Source: Actinomycetes bacterium (lineage in GTDB: Bacteria; Actinomycetota; Acidimicrobiia; Acidimicrobiales; SZUA-35). From it: 39,751 bases of DNA. Under the pieces are notes generated by a model, which made no database searches, was not told the DNA's origin, and worked only from the letters and a program-made list of their open reading frames with translations. Location of the stretch: assembly GCA_024276425.1 (NCBI GenBank), contig JAJRXF010000121.1:1-39751 (forward strand). The letters are read 5' to 3'. The number at the start of each line of letters is the position of its first letter. The stretch's first letter is position 1. The position numbers and the translations under genes are program-made. This document shows, in pieces, positions 7,863 to 15,109 of this stretch.

Positions 7863-8874
7863 TTGCTCTCGTTTTGAGCCCGGCGATTTCCATCTGCCAG
7901 AGACCCCAGGTGAGGAAGGGACTGAACCCCATGTCATTGTTGATGTCGAGCATGGGCCCGTTACTTTCAGCGTTTTCGGTATCCAACACCAAAACGTCTG
8001 GCCGGTCTGCCCTGAGCCAGTGATACATGTCTGCCTTCAGCCAGCGGCCGACCTTCTTCCCCCGGTGATTCGACAGCACAATGGTCCAGCCCTGGCTCGA
8101 AATAGCAGGATCATCCTCGTGAATGAAAACCTCGGTTAGGCCCACCGGGTTTCCGTCCGGATCGACGATGAGAATTCGTCGGTGTTCGAATCCTCGACGG
8201 ATGTTCAGAGCCTCGTTTTGGCGGATTTGGGCACCGGACCATTGGTCTGGTTCCCACTCGATGTCGTCGAGTGGAGCGTCAATGGAGGCGTCGCGAAGGG
8301 CGATCAGATGGGGGAGGAACTCTTCGGGGCAAGCACCGATTGATCGAATGAGTTGGTAGCCGACCGTTGGTCCGTGGCCACCAATCCAAGAGGCCATGAG
8401 ATTGGCATCGACAGCGTCAAGGTGGCAACGACTCTCCTTCTCGACCTGTCTCAGCTTGCACCCAGCGGAGGCCCAGAATCCTTTGGTGGCCTCACTGAGG
8501 GGATTAATGAGGAGGAGGCTCGATCGTTCGTCTTGTTTCGCTTCGGCAATGGTTGCCTGGATGAGGGCTCGCCCGATGCCTTCTCGGCGGGCCTGTGGGT
8601 GAACGGTGATGATCACCTCACCCTTGTCCCGGTTGGCCTTCAGGTGATTGAGGAACATTGTCGAAGTACCAAGGACCGTATTGCTGTCCAGGGCAACAAG
8701 TAATCGGCGGCTAAATATCGGATCGTCAATAAGATCGGATCGAAGCCGCCCGGCTGTTTTTGGTGGATGCTCTGGGTCGACCTCAAAATCGGTGGCGCGG
8801 ACGAAGCGCAAGAGATCGGCGAAGAGTTCGCTGCTCTCGTTGTCCTCGAGAAAGCGCCGGATCTGCAAAGTCAT
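7858..8874 (-). CDS. Tandem-domain GNAT acetyltransferase
   Basis: A 338-residue protein with two GNAT folds. The first has the acetyl-CoA motif VHPQARREGIGRAL at about residues 91-104 and a following FWASAGCK helix-strand. The second carries VLSNHRGKKVGRWLK at about 266-280 with EVFIHEDDP before it and NNDMGFSP after it. This two-domain arrangement resembles mycothiol synthase and related actinobacterial acetyltransferases, but the usual MshD sequence marks are not clear, so only the family is claimed. The substrate is unknown. ATG at 8874; no membrane part. The gene is downstream of the tmRNA locus on the same strand, separated from it by the 78-bp repeats. Confidence 0.85.
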   Translation of the reverse strand: MTLQIRRFLEDNESSELFADLLRFVRATDFEVDPEHPPKTAGRLRSDLIDDPIFSRRLLVALDSNTVLGTSTMFLNHLKANRDKGEVIITVHPQARREGIGRALIQATIAEAKQDERSSLLLINPLSEATKGFWASAGCKLRQVEKESRCHLDAVDANLMASWIGGHGPTVGYQLIRSIGACPEEFLPHLIALRDASIDAPLDDIEWEPDQWSGAQIRQNEALNIRRGFEHRRILIVDPDGNPVGLTEVFIHEDDPAISSQGWTIVLSNHRGKKVGRWLKADMYHWLRADRPDVLVLDTENAESNGPMLDINNDMGFSPFLTWGLWQMEIAGLKTRAM

Positions 8875-8936
8875 TGCCTTGTTCTAACAGAAAAGTCAAC
8901 CAAGACAGATTGAATTATTGGAGCTGCGAGTGCCAA

Positions 8937-9097
8937 TGTGGCGACGGGTCGTGGGGTTTTGGATGTTTTGGCGCCTTGGCGCCGAAACTCCGGTTTGAGC
9001 TGTCCCGAGGGGATGGGTGTGTGGCGACGGGTCGTGGGGTTTTGGATGTTTTGGCGCCTTAGCGCTGAAACTCCGGTTTGAGCTGTCCCGAAGGGAT
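8937..9097. repeat. 78-bp tandem direct repeat downstream of ssrA
   Basis: Two copies, 8937-9014 and 9020-9097, have a period of 83 bases and differ at only a few positions (for example GGCGCCTTGGCGCC in copy 1 and GGCGCCTTAGCGCT in copy 2, and CGAGGGGAT against CGAAGGGAT). Copy 2 reaches into the hairpin that follows the tmRNA gene. Copy 1 lacks the left arm of that hairpin. Open frames across both copies exist in several frames but have no start context or protein resemblance. Confidence 0.85.
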
Positions 9098-9104
9098 TGC
9101 TCAA
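9078..9104 (-). terminator. Terminator-like hairpin of the tmRNA gene
   Basis: Read on the minus strand, TTGAGC (9104-9099) pairs with GCTCAA (9083-9078), with an inner TCCC/GGGA stem around a TTC loop. It begins 5 bases after the mature tmRNA 3' end. There is no long T run after it, only a GTTT a few bases on, so termination strength is uncertain. Confidence 0.5.
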
Positions 9105-9108
9105 TACG

Positions 9109-9499
9109 TGGAGCTGGGGGGAATCGAACCCCCGTCCGCCAAGGAGTCACCGCACGTGCTACGACCATTCCCGAGCAATCGATGTTGTGGTCATCGCGCT
9201 GCCGGGTCAGCGGTCCGCTACAAGAGCGAACACGACCACATAGTCTTTCCTATGCGTCAGGGGTCTTTGCCTCCTGTCAATGGTCTTTCCCATCGTCCAC
9301 CATTGCTTCTGTTGCCGGGTTGCAGTGGTCGGACCCCGCGTGACCTCACGGCTCGCAGTTTTCCTCTAACTACCTAATGAATTAGGCGGCAAGAGCGAAG
9401 TCAGCCTTGTTGGCGCTTCTAAAAGCCCTGTTTAACGAGTCTGAGCAACTCGGGTCGCATGTACGACTTCTCGTCTCGACGTCGAAACCGGTCAGCCCC
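9109..9499 (-). ncRNA. ssrA: Transfer-messenger RNA (tmRNA)
   Basis: Rescues ribosomes stalled on truncated mRNA and tags the product for proteolysis. The mature 5' end GGGGCUG (9499-9493) pairs with the 3' sequence CAGCUCC (9116-9110), giving a 7-bp acceptor stem with a G-U pair at the third position, the alanine identity element; the unpaired A at 9109 is the discriminator. The T-arm GGGGGTTCGATTCCCCC is complete. The CCA tail is not fully encoded: only the C after the discriminator matches by chance. The tag frame lies at 9382-9414. Length is about 391 nt, normal for a one-piece tmRNA. smpB, often close to ssrA in actinobacteria, is not in this window. Confidence 0.95.
9382..9414 (-). other. 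tmRNA proteolysis-tag reading frame
   Basis: Ten codons from the resume codon GCC at 9414-9412 to TAA at 9384-9382 encode ANKADFALAA. With the alanine brought by the charged tmRNA the tag is AANKADFALAA. It ends in the ALAA degron recognised by ClpXP-type proteases and has the usual length of the family. Confidence 0.93.
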
Positions 9500-9506
9500 G
9501 TGTTTC

Positions 9507-9553
9507 GAAGAACGTGACATTCCGCCCTGTGAGGCGAAATAATGTCGTTCTTC
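9507..9553. other. Long imperfect hairpin just upstream of ssrA
   Basis: GAAGAACG at 9507-9514 pairs perfectly with CGTTCTTC at 9546-9553. Inside, ACATT (9517-9521) pairs with AATGT (9541-9545), and CGCC pairs with GGCG around a short loop. The structure ends 8 bases before the mature tmRNA 5' end. A TTGACA hexamer (minus strand, 9559-9554) adjoins its outer edge. It may be a pre-tmRNA leader element or the terminator of the regulator gene ending at 9631. Confidence 0.55.
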
Positions 9554-9630
9554 TGTCAAGTAGCGATCCCGAAGGAACTTTCTAACCTACCACCCCAGGT
9601 AGAAGTTCAGACCCCAGCCACAATGGCTGT

Positions 9631-10959
9631 TCAAACATGCTTCCCACCCTGTGGCCGGCTCATTGTCTGTAAGGCTCTTCCCATGAGCTTGCCAAGTATT
9701 GACGTAGCAAGTTCACGTTCCTTCGAATTCGGATCGAGACGATTTCGTTCCATGTTGCCGGCAGTTCCAATGCAGGACACTGTCCAGGCAAATCGGTGAA
9801 CGTCATTGGGTACAAACTCCCGACCGGCTAGATCGGCGACGAATTGGTAAGCCGGTATTCGGTGAGCGATAGCCATTTCCAGGAACTCGAGAAGAGATTG
9901 TGTAGCAGGTTGGGTGTTGAGCCAGGGCCATAGCGGTGCCTCAACTCGATCGATGCGATCGAGGTCTGAGGCTTGGATGTAGAGTTCGACCAGCGAAGGA
10001 ACCAGCGTGTCCCAGTCGGGAGCGGTTAGCAGCGCGACCTGCTCGAGGTCCTGGTTGAACGAAGCAATGTTTGCGGCACGAGCCTTGCGTCCTGCCTCCC
10101 CAATGGCGACTCGATTGAACTCGGCCAGAGTCTGAAACTGACGGTAAAAGGCCGAGAACCCGACACCGGAGCGTCGACAGATTTCGGCTACTGTCAGGTC
10201 TACGCTTGGCTTGAGGCGTCCCTGAAGAAGGAGTTCCGCCCCCGTTTCAATTGCACGCTGAAGCGAAGCTGATCGTTTTGGCCTTGTCTGGATTTCCGTG
10301 GCGGGGGTTAGAGGCTCAACCGGTGGGGAGCTCTGCAGACCTTCAAGCACGAACTGCAGACCTTCAGCGAAGGTGATTGTGCGATCCTCCGATGTTGAGC
10401 ACTGGTCCCCGCGAAGAATTGGTTCCACCGCCGCCGCACAAGCGGCAATCCACAAAGTCCTATGAAGGGCTGGGTTCTGCGCGTGTTGGCGCAGATCGAG
10501 TCCAGCGGCTGCGGCCACGGTGATGAGAAGAGGTGCGAAGCCTTGGTTGAAGGACCGAATGGCATGTTCGACCTGGTCTCGCTCCATGGCAGCCGGTCCC
10601 GCGGTTCCGATCACGAATGGTAGGACGGGGTCAGCGGCCAACTGGTGTGACACGGCATCAAGGAAGATCGCAAGGGCCGGGAGAAGCTTGTATTTGCGAA
10701 CAATGCTGTTCTGGGTGGCTTCCCAGACCTCAGCGGATGGAGAACTCTGAAATTGGGATAGTAGATGAGCCAGCGTGCGTTGACGAAACTCGTCGATGCC
10801 CCGGACGCTGGAGGTGACCGTTGAGGCTGATACTCCCGCTGCGCTGCTAGCCGCTTCGATGGTAAGCGCCTCAACCGGATGCTTGAGCGCATGCAGTTCG
10901 AACGCGACAGAATCCAAAATCAGTCTGGCCTGTTTCGATATGTCGTCATCGTCGCTCAT
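9631..10959 (-). CDS. Tandem TetR-like transcriptional regulator
   Basis: A 442-residue protein made of two TetR-type modules. The second is clear: residues of about 229-290 have the helix-turn-helix LTVAEICRRSGVGFSAFYRQFQTLAEF after the usual N-terminal helix (SASLQRAIETGAELLLQGR), followed by an all-helical ligand domain. The first (about 10-65) is weaker but parallel: ALTIEAASSAAGVSASTVTSSVRGIDEF, followed by its own helical domain to about 210. A Pro/Thr-rich linker joins them at about 211-228. TetR regulators are normally single modules of about 200 residues that dimerise; one chain with two DNA-binding heads could bind as a pseudo-dimer. ATG at 10959. Target and ligand are unknown. Confidence 0.8.
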   Translation of the reverse strand: MSDDDDISKQARLILDSVAFELHALKHPVEALTIEAASSAAGVSASTVTSSVRGIDEFRQRTLAHLLSQFQSSPSAEVWEATQNSIVRKYKLLPALAIFLDAVSHQLAADPVLPFVIGTAGPAAMERDQVEHAIRSFNQGFAPLLITVAAAAGLDLRQHAQNPALHRTLWIAACAAAVEPILRGDQCSTSEDRTITFAEGLQFVLEGLQSSPPVEPLTPATEIQTRPKRSASLQRAIETGAELLLQGRLKPSVDLTVAEICRRSGVGFSAFYRQFQTLAEFNRVAIGEAGRKARAANIASFNQDLEQVALLTAPDWDTLVPSLVELYIQASDLDRIDRVEAPLWPWLNTQPATQSLLEFLEMAIAHRIPAYQFVADLAGREFVPNDVHRFAWTVSCIGTAGNMERNRLDPNSKERELATSILGKLMGRALQTMSRPQGGKHV

Positions 10960-11275
10960 CGGTTGAAAGCTCTTCTATCAGCTAACGAGGGATCTTCGTG
11001 CAATATTAGGAACTGGTCCCAAACATTTTGACGGAATCTTTTTCCTCGAACGAAAATTCAGTCGATGGTGGGAACGTACTATTGGAAAATCGCCGCTATA
11101 TTCCAAGGCGGGAATTGCAGAGTGATCGCGGCGGGTCACGTGCATGTGATTCGGTGTGTGGATCCTGGTTCATACACCGAATCACAACCCATCCTTAGGT
11201 TGGTGTTCGAAGATGCCGATGAATCCGGGGTTGGCTTGGCCACGTGTTGTCGAACTCGGATAGAGGAACCCAAGG
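10960..11275. other. Intergenic region between divergent genes
   Basis: No gene was seen in these 316 bases. The part at 10985-11100 is AT-richer than its surroundings and is a likely site for divergent promoters of the TetR-like gene and the small gene at 11276, although no hexamer pair stands out. The right half carries the perfect inverted repeat at 11145-11186. A 73-codon open frame at 11065 has no ribosome-binding site or protein-like composition. Confidence 0.5.
11145..11186. promoter_or_regulatory. Perfect 13-bp inverted repeat
   Basis: TGTGATTCGGTGT at 11145-11157 is the exact reverse complement of ACACCGAATCACA at 11174-11186, with a 16-base spacer. There is no T run after either arm. 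It lies about 90 bases before the GTG at 11276. It could be an operator for the nearby TetR-like protein or an RNA hairpin in the leader of the small gene. Confidence 0.6.
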
Positions 11276-11662
11276 GTGAAACGTAATTTTGTCAAGATCG
11301 CGCGGATGCGCATCGAAGATGTTGAGATCGGCGACGTGGTGAACCGCGATCCCGAAAAAGAGGTCGGCTGGTTTGAAGTCGAGCGTATTAGCGTTCTGTT
11401 CAACGGTGAAATTCAGCTGGCGGACCGCACTTCGCTCATTACGATTTCGGGTCCGTACTTCACCTTGGTTGGCGTGCAGTTCGTGGCCGAAGCGGAGGTC
11501 CCAACTCAACCACCAAGTCCGTTGCCTTCACTGGAGGAAGACGGTGAGGCCGCTGAGGGCGACATAGCTGAGGACGGCGCAGCCGAAGACAGCACAGCCG
11601 AGGACAGCACAGCCGAAGAGCCAAGAATCGCCTCTGTCACACCGGCTGCCCTCGCTGGCTAG
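11276..11662 (+). CDS. Uncharacterised small protein with acidic repetitive tail
   Basis: A 128-residue protein that I cannot assign. The N-terminal 75 residues look like a compact beta-rich domain (VEIGDVVNRDPEKEVGWFEV, then NGEIQLADRT and SLITISGPYFTLVGVQF). The remainder is Pro-rich and then strongly acidic, with the imperfect repeat AEDSTAEDSTAEEP encoded by short DNA repeats at about 11570-11625. GTG 11276 is chosen, with GAGG upstream; ATG 11306 is possible. The regular, codon-like start and the conserved-looking first domain argue for a real gene. It is convergent with the kinase-like gene, with 9 bases between stops. Confidence 0.65.
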   Translation: MKRNFVKIARMRIEDVEIGDVVNRDPEKEVGWFEVERISVLFNGEIQLADRTSLITISGPYFTLVGVQFVAEAEVPTQPPSPLPSLEEDGEAAEGDIAEDGAAEDSTAEDSTAEEPRIASVTPAALAG

Positions 11663-11671
11663 TCCGCCCGG

Positions 11672-13132
11672 TCAGGGAAGTGTCAGCGTGATGGTTGGCA
11701 GGGTGATGGTTGGTAGGACAAGTTCTGTTGTGGTCGGCAGTACTACCAGAGAGGTGGTTGTCGGTTCTGTCGTTGAGGTGGTCGTTGTCGGGGGCTCAGT
11801 GGTCGTTGTTGGAGCGGTAGTTGGCGTCGCAGTCGTTGTTGGACCCGGCTTAATCGTGATTCCTTCGGTGGTCGAGGTCACCGGTTGGGTGGTTGGGAGA
11901 ATCGATGTCGTTGTTGGTTGTGTGACCTGAGTAGTCGTTGGGGCCGGTCGCGTGGTCGGCCGTCGGGTCGATCTAGGACTTGAAGTGATGGCTGATGGAA
12001 CTGTCGTCGAGGTTTCCGCCGTAGTTGGAGCGTCAGTTGGGTTCACTGGACGGATGGTCGAAACGGATTTCGGGGATGGCGAGGTGGACTCCGTTGGTGA
12101 CTCACTGATGGTGGTAGTTCCAAGGATTCGGATTTCTGAAGGGGCGCTGCTGCCCGAGGGCGAGCGCGAGGTGGCAAAGGCGGCGAAAGCTCCAAGACCG
12201 AGAAGGAATGTGGCGACGACGGCAACTCGTGGAACGAGGCCGAGGTTGAGGCTTGAACGAGTCTGAACGGCTGGAATGAACGCTGGTTGGTGGGCGATAG
12301 ATGGTGCTGGCCCGACGGCAGCCTCAAGGTCGGCGAGAAATTCTGATGCATCAACTTGGCGGTCGGCGGGATTCTTCGAGAGGGCTCGATGAATGAACTC
12401 TTGGACCTCGACCGGAATGTGATCGGGCAAGGGCGAGGGTTCTTCAGTTTGGATGCGGTGAATCAGTAGGTCATTGTCTGGCTCGTCTTCGAGAAAGGGA
12501 GCGAACCCACTCAGCCTGGCCCATAGAGAAATCGCTAGGCCATACACATCCGTCCTGGGTGTTGGTGGTTTGGCATCGATGGCCTCGGGGGCGCGGTAGG
12601 CCAAGGCTAGGCCTTGGTCGCTCCCAAGCGCCCGAAGCTTCTGCTTGGACTCAAAAAGGTAGAGCCCAAAATCGGCTATCGCGGGCGTCGCACCGGGGGT
12701 TAAAAGGATAGAATTGGGACTAATGTGGCCATGACTGAGTCCAGCATCATGAACCGGAACCAGCAGGCGTGCCGTTTCTCTTAGCACTTCCACTGCGGGT
12801 TGCCAGTTGAGGCTACTGGTCGGGCGTAGATCCCGTTGAAGTGGTGTGGCGGACAGGAGGGGGAAGGCGAAGAAGCTCAAGCCGCTGAGAGTTCGACCGG
12901 AATCTAGCGGGCGAACAAACTGCACACTGGCGCCAGCACTGTCCAGCTCCCGGATGAGGTTCAGATAGTCCTCGTGGAGTACTCGCTTGGTTGCGCTGGT
13001 ATGGGTCTTCAGTGTCACATGGCAGTCGAGTTCGGAGTGAACAGCGTGTTGGACGCGCCAAAGCCCTTCATCCGTCGCCTCACTACGTTCCGTGAGACTT
13101 TCGTCCCCGTGCATTTCCACCCCTAGACCCAC
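11672..13132 (-). CDS. Membrane-anchored protein kinase-like protein, probable pseudokinase
   Basis: A 486-residue protein with a Ser/Thr-kinase fold (about 20-275), one membrane segment (about 302-320) and an outside tail of about 165 residues made largely of Thr, Ser and Pro (TTTTEPPTTTT-type runs). Kinase landmarks: VAIK-type Lys42 (VTLKTH), DFG at 154-156, YRAPE near 179-183, DVYGLAISLW and the final Arg helix. The catalytic loop reads HGHISPNS at 134-141 where active kinases have HRDxKPxN: the proton-acceptor Asp, the Lys and the metal-binding Asn are all changed. No glycine-rich loop is seen. It therefore likely binds but does not phosphorylate, a signalling scaffold whose tail may sense or span the cell wall. 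ATG 13132 or 13114. Confidence 0.82.
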   Translation of the reverse strand: MGLGVEMHGDESLTERSEATDEGLWRVQHAVHSELDCHVTLKTHTSATKRVLHEDYLNLIRELDSAGASVQFVRPLDSGRTLSGLSFFAFPLLSATPLQRDLRPTSSLNWQPAVEVLRETARLLVPVHDAGLSHGHISPNSILLTPGATPAIADFGLYLFESKQKLRALGSDQGLALAYRAPEAIDAKPPTPRTDVYGLAISLWARLSGFAPFLEDEPDNDLLIHRIQTEEPSPLPDHIPVEVQEFIHRALSKNPADRQVDASEFLADLEAAVGPAPSIAHQPAFIPAVQTRSSLNLGLVPRVAVVATFLLGLGAFAAFATSRSPSGSSAPSEIRILGTTTISESPTESTSPSPKSVSTIRPVNPTDAPTTAETSTTVPSAITSSPRSTRRPTTRPAPTTTQVTQPTTTSILPTTQPVTSTTEGITIKPGPTTTATPTTAPTTTTEPPTTTTSTTEPTTTSLVVLPTTTELVLPTITLPTITLTLP

Positions 13133-13230
13133 CTAGTTCATGTCTTTCTGCCTCCGAGAGTCTAAGCCAATTTTGGGCCGCTCGGGTAACAGGACAGGGA
13201 GAAGTCTGTCTGGTCGGTAAAGTTTTTCTT

Positions 13231-13968
13231 GTGTCTAGAACCTTGGTGATCGTTACTGGTGCGTCGGCTGGGATCGGACGAGGCTTGGCTCAGGCTGCTC
13301 GAGCCACCGGGGCCGATGTTGCCACTTGCAGCCGGTCCGACCTGCCCGGTCCGCTTCACCAGAGTCTCGATCTCAGCTTGGTGTCCTCATGGGCCCAATT
13401 TGAACAGTGGGTCAATGGGCTTATCGCCTCGACCGAGTGGACTCGCGTCATGCTTGCCCATGGGGCAGCCACCATTGTCCCCGTTGGGTTTTCCGGCCAA
13501 GTCGACCCCGAACTAGCCAAAGCTGGGGTTTTGTTGAATGCGGCGGCCCCATTGCTACTGGGAGACGCATTCCTAAGGTCGCTAAAAAGGTCGGCCCCGC
13601 CCGACCAGTCTGCGGTGCTCATGCAGATCTCATCTGGGGCAGGAAAACGCCCGTTCCCCGGTTGGGCGACCTATTGCGCAGCCAAAGCTGGTCTCGATAT
13701 GTGGGTCCGGACTGTTGCACGAGAGCAGCAGGCTTTGGGCAGCAATGTTGGAGTGTTGTCGATTGGGCCCGGAGTGGTGGACACCGACATGCAGGCCGAG
13801 ATTCGGAGCAGCTCTACCGGCCAGTTCCCCGCGGTAGAAACCTTTCATGGCCTCCACCGTGACGGCAATCTTGCCGACCCGTCCGAGGTCGGAGAGAAAC
13901 TCTGGAACATAGCGAGCGGGGATCGCTGGCGATCCGGCGATGTGGTCGATATCAGCGACTTCGAGTGA
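13231..13968 (+). CDS. Short-chain dehydrogenase/reductase
   Basis: A 245-residue SDR enzyme. The N-terminal cofactor motif TGASAGIG is at residues 9-16. The catalytic residues are Ser134 or Ser135 (MQISSGAG), Tyr148 and Lys152 (YCAAKAG), and PG with VDTDM follows the active site. The basic CSRSD stretch after the second strand suggests NADP(H). Overall it resembles the sepiapterin-reductase-like branch, as the adenine/NAG region reads AHGAATIVP. The substrate is unknown. GTG 13231 is the only good start. It faces DUF454 convergently with a 36-base gap holding a short CCCTTAG/CTAGGG inverted repeat. Confidence 0.88.
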   Translation: MSRTLVIVTGASAGIGRGLAQAARATGADVATCSRSDLPGPLHQSLDLSLVSSWAQFEQWVNGLIASTEWTRVMLAHGAATIVPVGFSGQVDPELAKAGVLLNAAAPLLLGDAFLRSLKRSAPPDQSAVLMQISSGAGKRPFPGWATYCAAKAGLDMWVRTVAREQQALGSNVGVLSIGPGVVDTDMQAEIRSSSTGQFPAVETFHGLHRDGNLADPSEVGEKLWNIASGDRWRSGDVVDISDFE

Positions 13969-14004
13969 GAAACGTCCGTCCCTTAGAACTACATCCTAGG
14001 GCTG

Positions 14005-14394
14005 CTAAGCCTCTACTGTTGAGCTTGTCTCGGGGTAAAGGGGAGTTCGAACCCAGATGAACCAGCTACCGAGGAGCCCACTCGCAATCACGATGGCCTT
14101 TATCGGTACCGGTTCAATAGCCACAGTCACACTAAGGGCAATCGAAAGCCACATCATGATAGTGGCTTGGATTTTGACGTTTCTGCGCATGCCCAGTCCA
14201 GCGCGATAGTCGCGAACGTGAGGTCCGATCGTCGGTAGATCGAGCACCCACTGCTCGAACCGGGGGCTACATTTGGAGAAACAGCCGGCGGCAAAGACAA
14301 AAAAGCCAGTAGCTGGCAGGCCGGGGAGGACAATGCCCACTCCTCCGATTCCGACCATGATCCAACCCAAGGTAAACCAGAAGGCCCGAATCAT
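14005..14394 (-). CDS. DUF454 (YbaN-like) inner-membrane protein
   Basis: A 129-residue membrane protein with the DUF454 pattern: an N-terminal segment with FTLGWIMVGIGGVGIVLPGLP, then FVFAAGCFSKCSPRFEQWV, a short basic loop (MRRNVKIQATIMMW) and two more membrane segments. Function is unknown in the family. ATG 14394 gives the usual MIRAF-type start; GTG 14412 would add six residues. It is the last gene of the proS-lipoprotein-DUF6308-like series on the minus strand and is 49 bases from the preceding stop. Confidence 0.83.
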   Translation of the reverse strand: MIRAFWFTLGWIMVGIGGVGIVLPGLPATGFFVFAAGCFSKCSPRFEQWVLDLPTIGPHVRDYRAGLGMRRNVKIQATIMMWLSIALSVTVAIEPVPIKAIVIASGLLGSWFIWVRTPLYPETSSTVEA

Positions 14395-14443
14395 TGGTAA
14401 CCCGGGCTGCACCAGCTCTTGGGTAGGTTGTGGGCCCGTTGGA

Positions 14444-15109
14444 TCACGACCGGATCACGATGTCAAAGATTCGAAGATCACTGAGTCGGTTGGCTGCAGG
14501 CTCTTGTTGGGCTGCCGTGGCCCGGATGTCACCAATCAGGTCTGTGGCATCTGAATCGAGCACCAGTTTCCAGCGCTGCCACCAAACTTCATCCTTTTTG
14601 TAGCCTAGAGCCCGTCGTATCGTCCGGTCATCAATCGGGACAAGTCCCGGTCTCTTGGCTGCCAGGAGCCTGGTGGCACAGGCCTGGCTGAGGGATCTGG
14701 CTCGCTTTCGACCGGGCAGCTGGGATGATGGCCGTCGGATGAGATGAAATAAGTCAGCGATCCGGAGAATCGACTGAGGAGTGCAGGATTGAAGAGTGGC
14801 ATCGGGTGCAATGTCAGCCAGGATTTCCGCGCTTAACCACTGCCCCTGGTCGCTGAGCAACCAGGCAGCCGCCGCCGGAGGCACCGGTTGTGCGATCATC
14901 GACACTGCCAAAATATCCGTCGCGGTGATCTGGGCTGGGTCACTTCGCCAAGACAGCCGGTCGAACTGGCCACAAGTCGCCCCGAGATGGTCCACGACAG
15001 TGGCAACTGGATCTGGAACTTGCCGTACCTGGACAGTTGGTTGGCGCTTGAATGAGGCTGTTGGTTCGGTCGTCGTCACTCTAGTGAGATTAGCGAGGTC
15101 GGAGCACAT
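14444..15109 (-). CDS. DUF6308-like protein
   Basis: A 221-residue soluble protein. The order ITATDILAVSMIAQPVPPAAAAWLL near residue 61, a helical middle, and ATRLLAAKRPGLVPIDDRTIRRALG near 150 resemble the DUF6308 family of actinobacteria as I remember it, which has no assigned role. ATG 15109 overlaps the upstream lipoprotein gene by 20 bases; GTG 15079 would leave a small gap. The overlap suggests coupled translation with the lipoprotein gene. Confidence 0.6.
   Translation of the reverse strand: MCSDLANLTRVTTTEPTASFKRQPTVQVRQVPDPVATVVDHLGATCGQFDRLSWRSDPAQITATDILAVSMIAQPVPPAAAAWLLSDQGQWLSAEILADIAPDATLQSCTPQSILRIADLFHLIRRPSSQLPGRKRARSLSQACATRLLAAKRPGLVPIDDRTIRRALGYKKDEVWWQRWKLVLDSDATDLIGDIRATAAQQEPAANRLSDLRIFDIVIRS

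Noticed and set aside
8937-9109. att sites of an integrated element at the ssrA 3' end
   Set aside because: The repeat does not include the tmRNA 3' end, the copies are adjacent, and no integrase gene is in the window.
8937-9377. Open frames across the 78-bp repeats and tmRNA
   Set aside because: They read through a structural RNA and duplicated non-coding DNA; no ribosome-binding site.
11688-12266. Valine-rich open frames on + across the kinase tail
   Set aside because: They are the antisense of Thr/Pro repeats of the kinase-like protein; Val/Gly runs with no start signal or domain.
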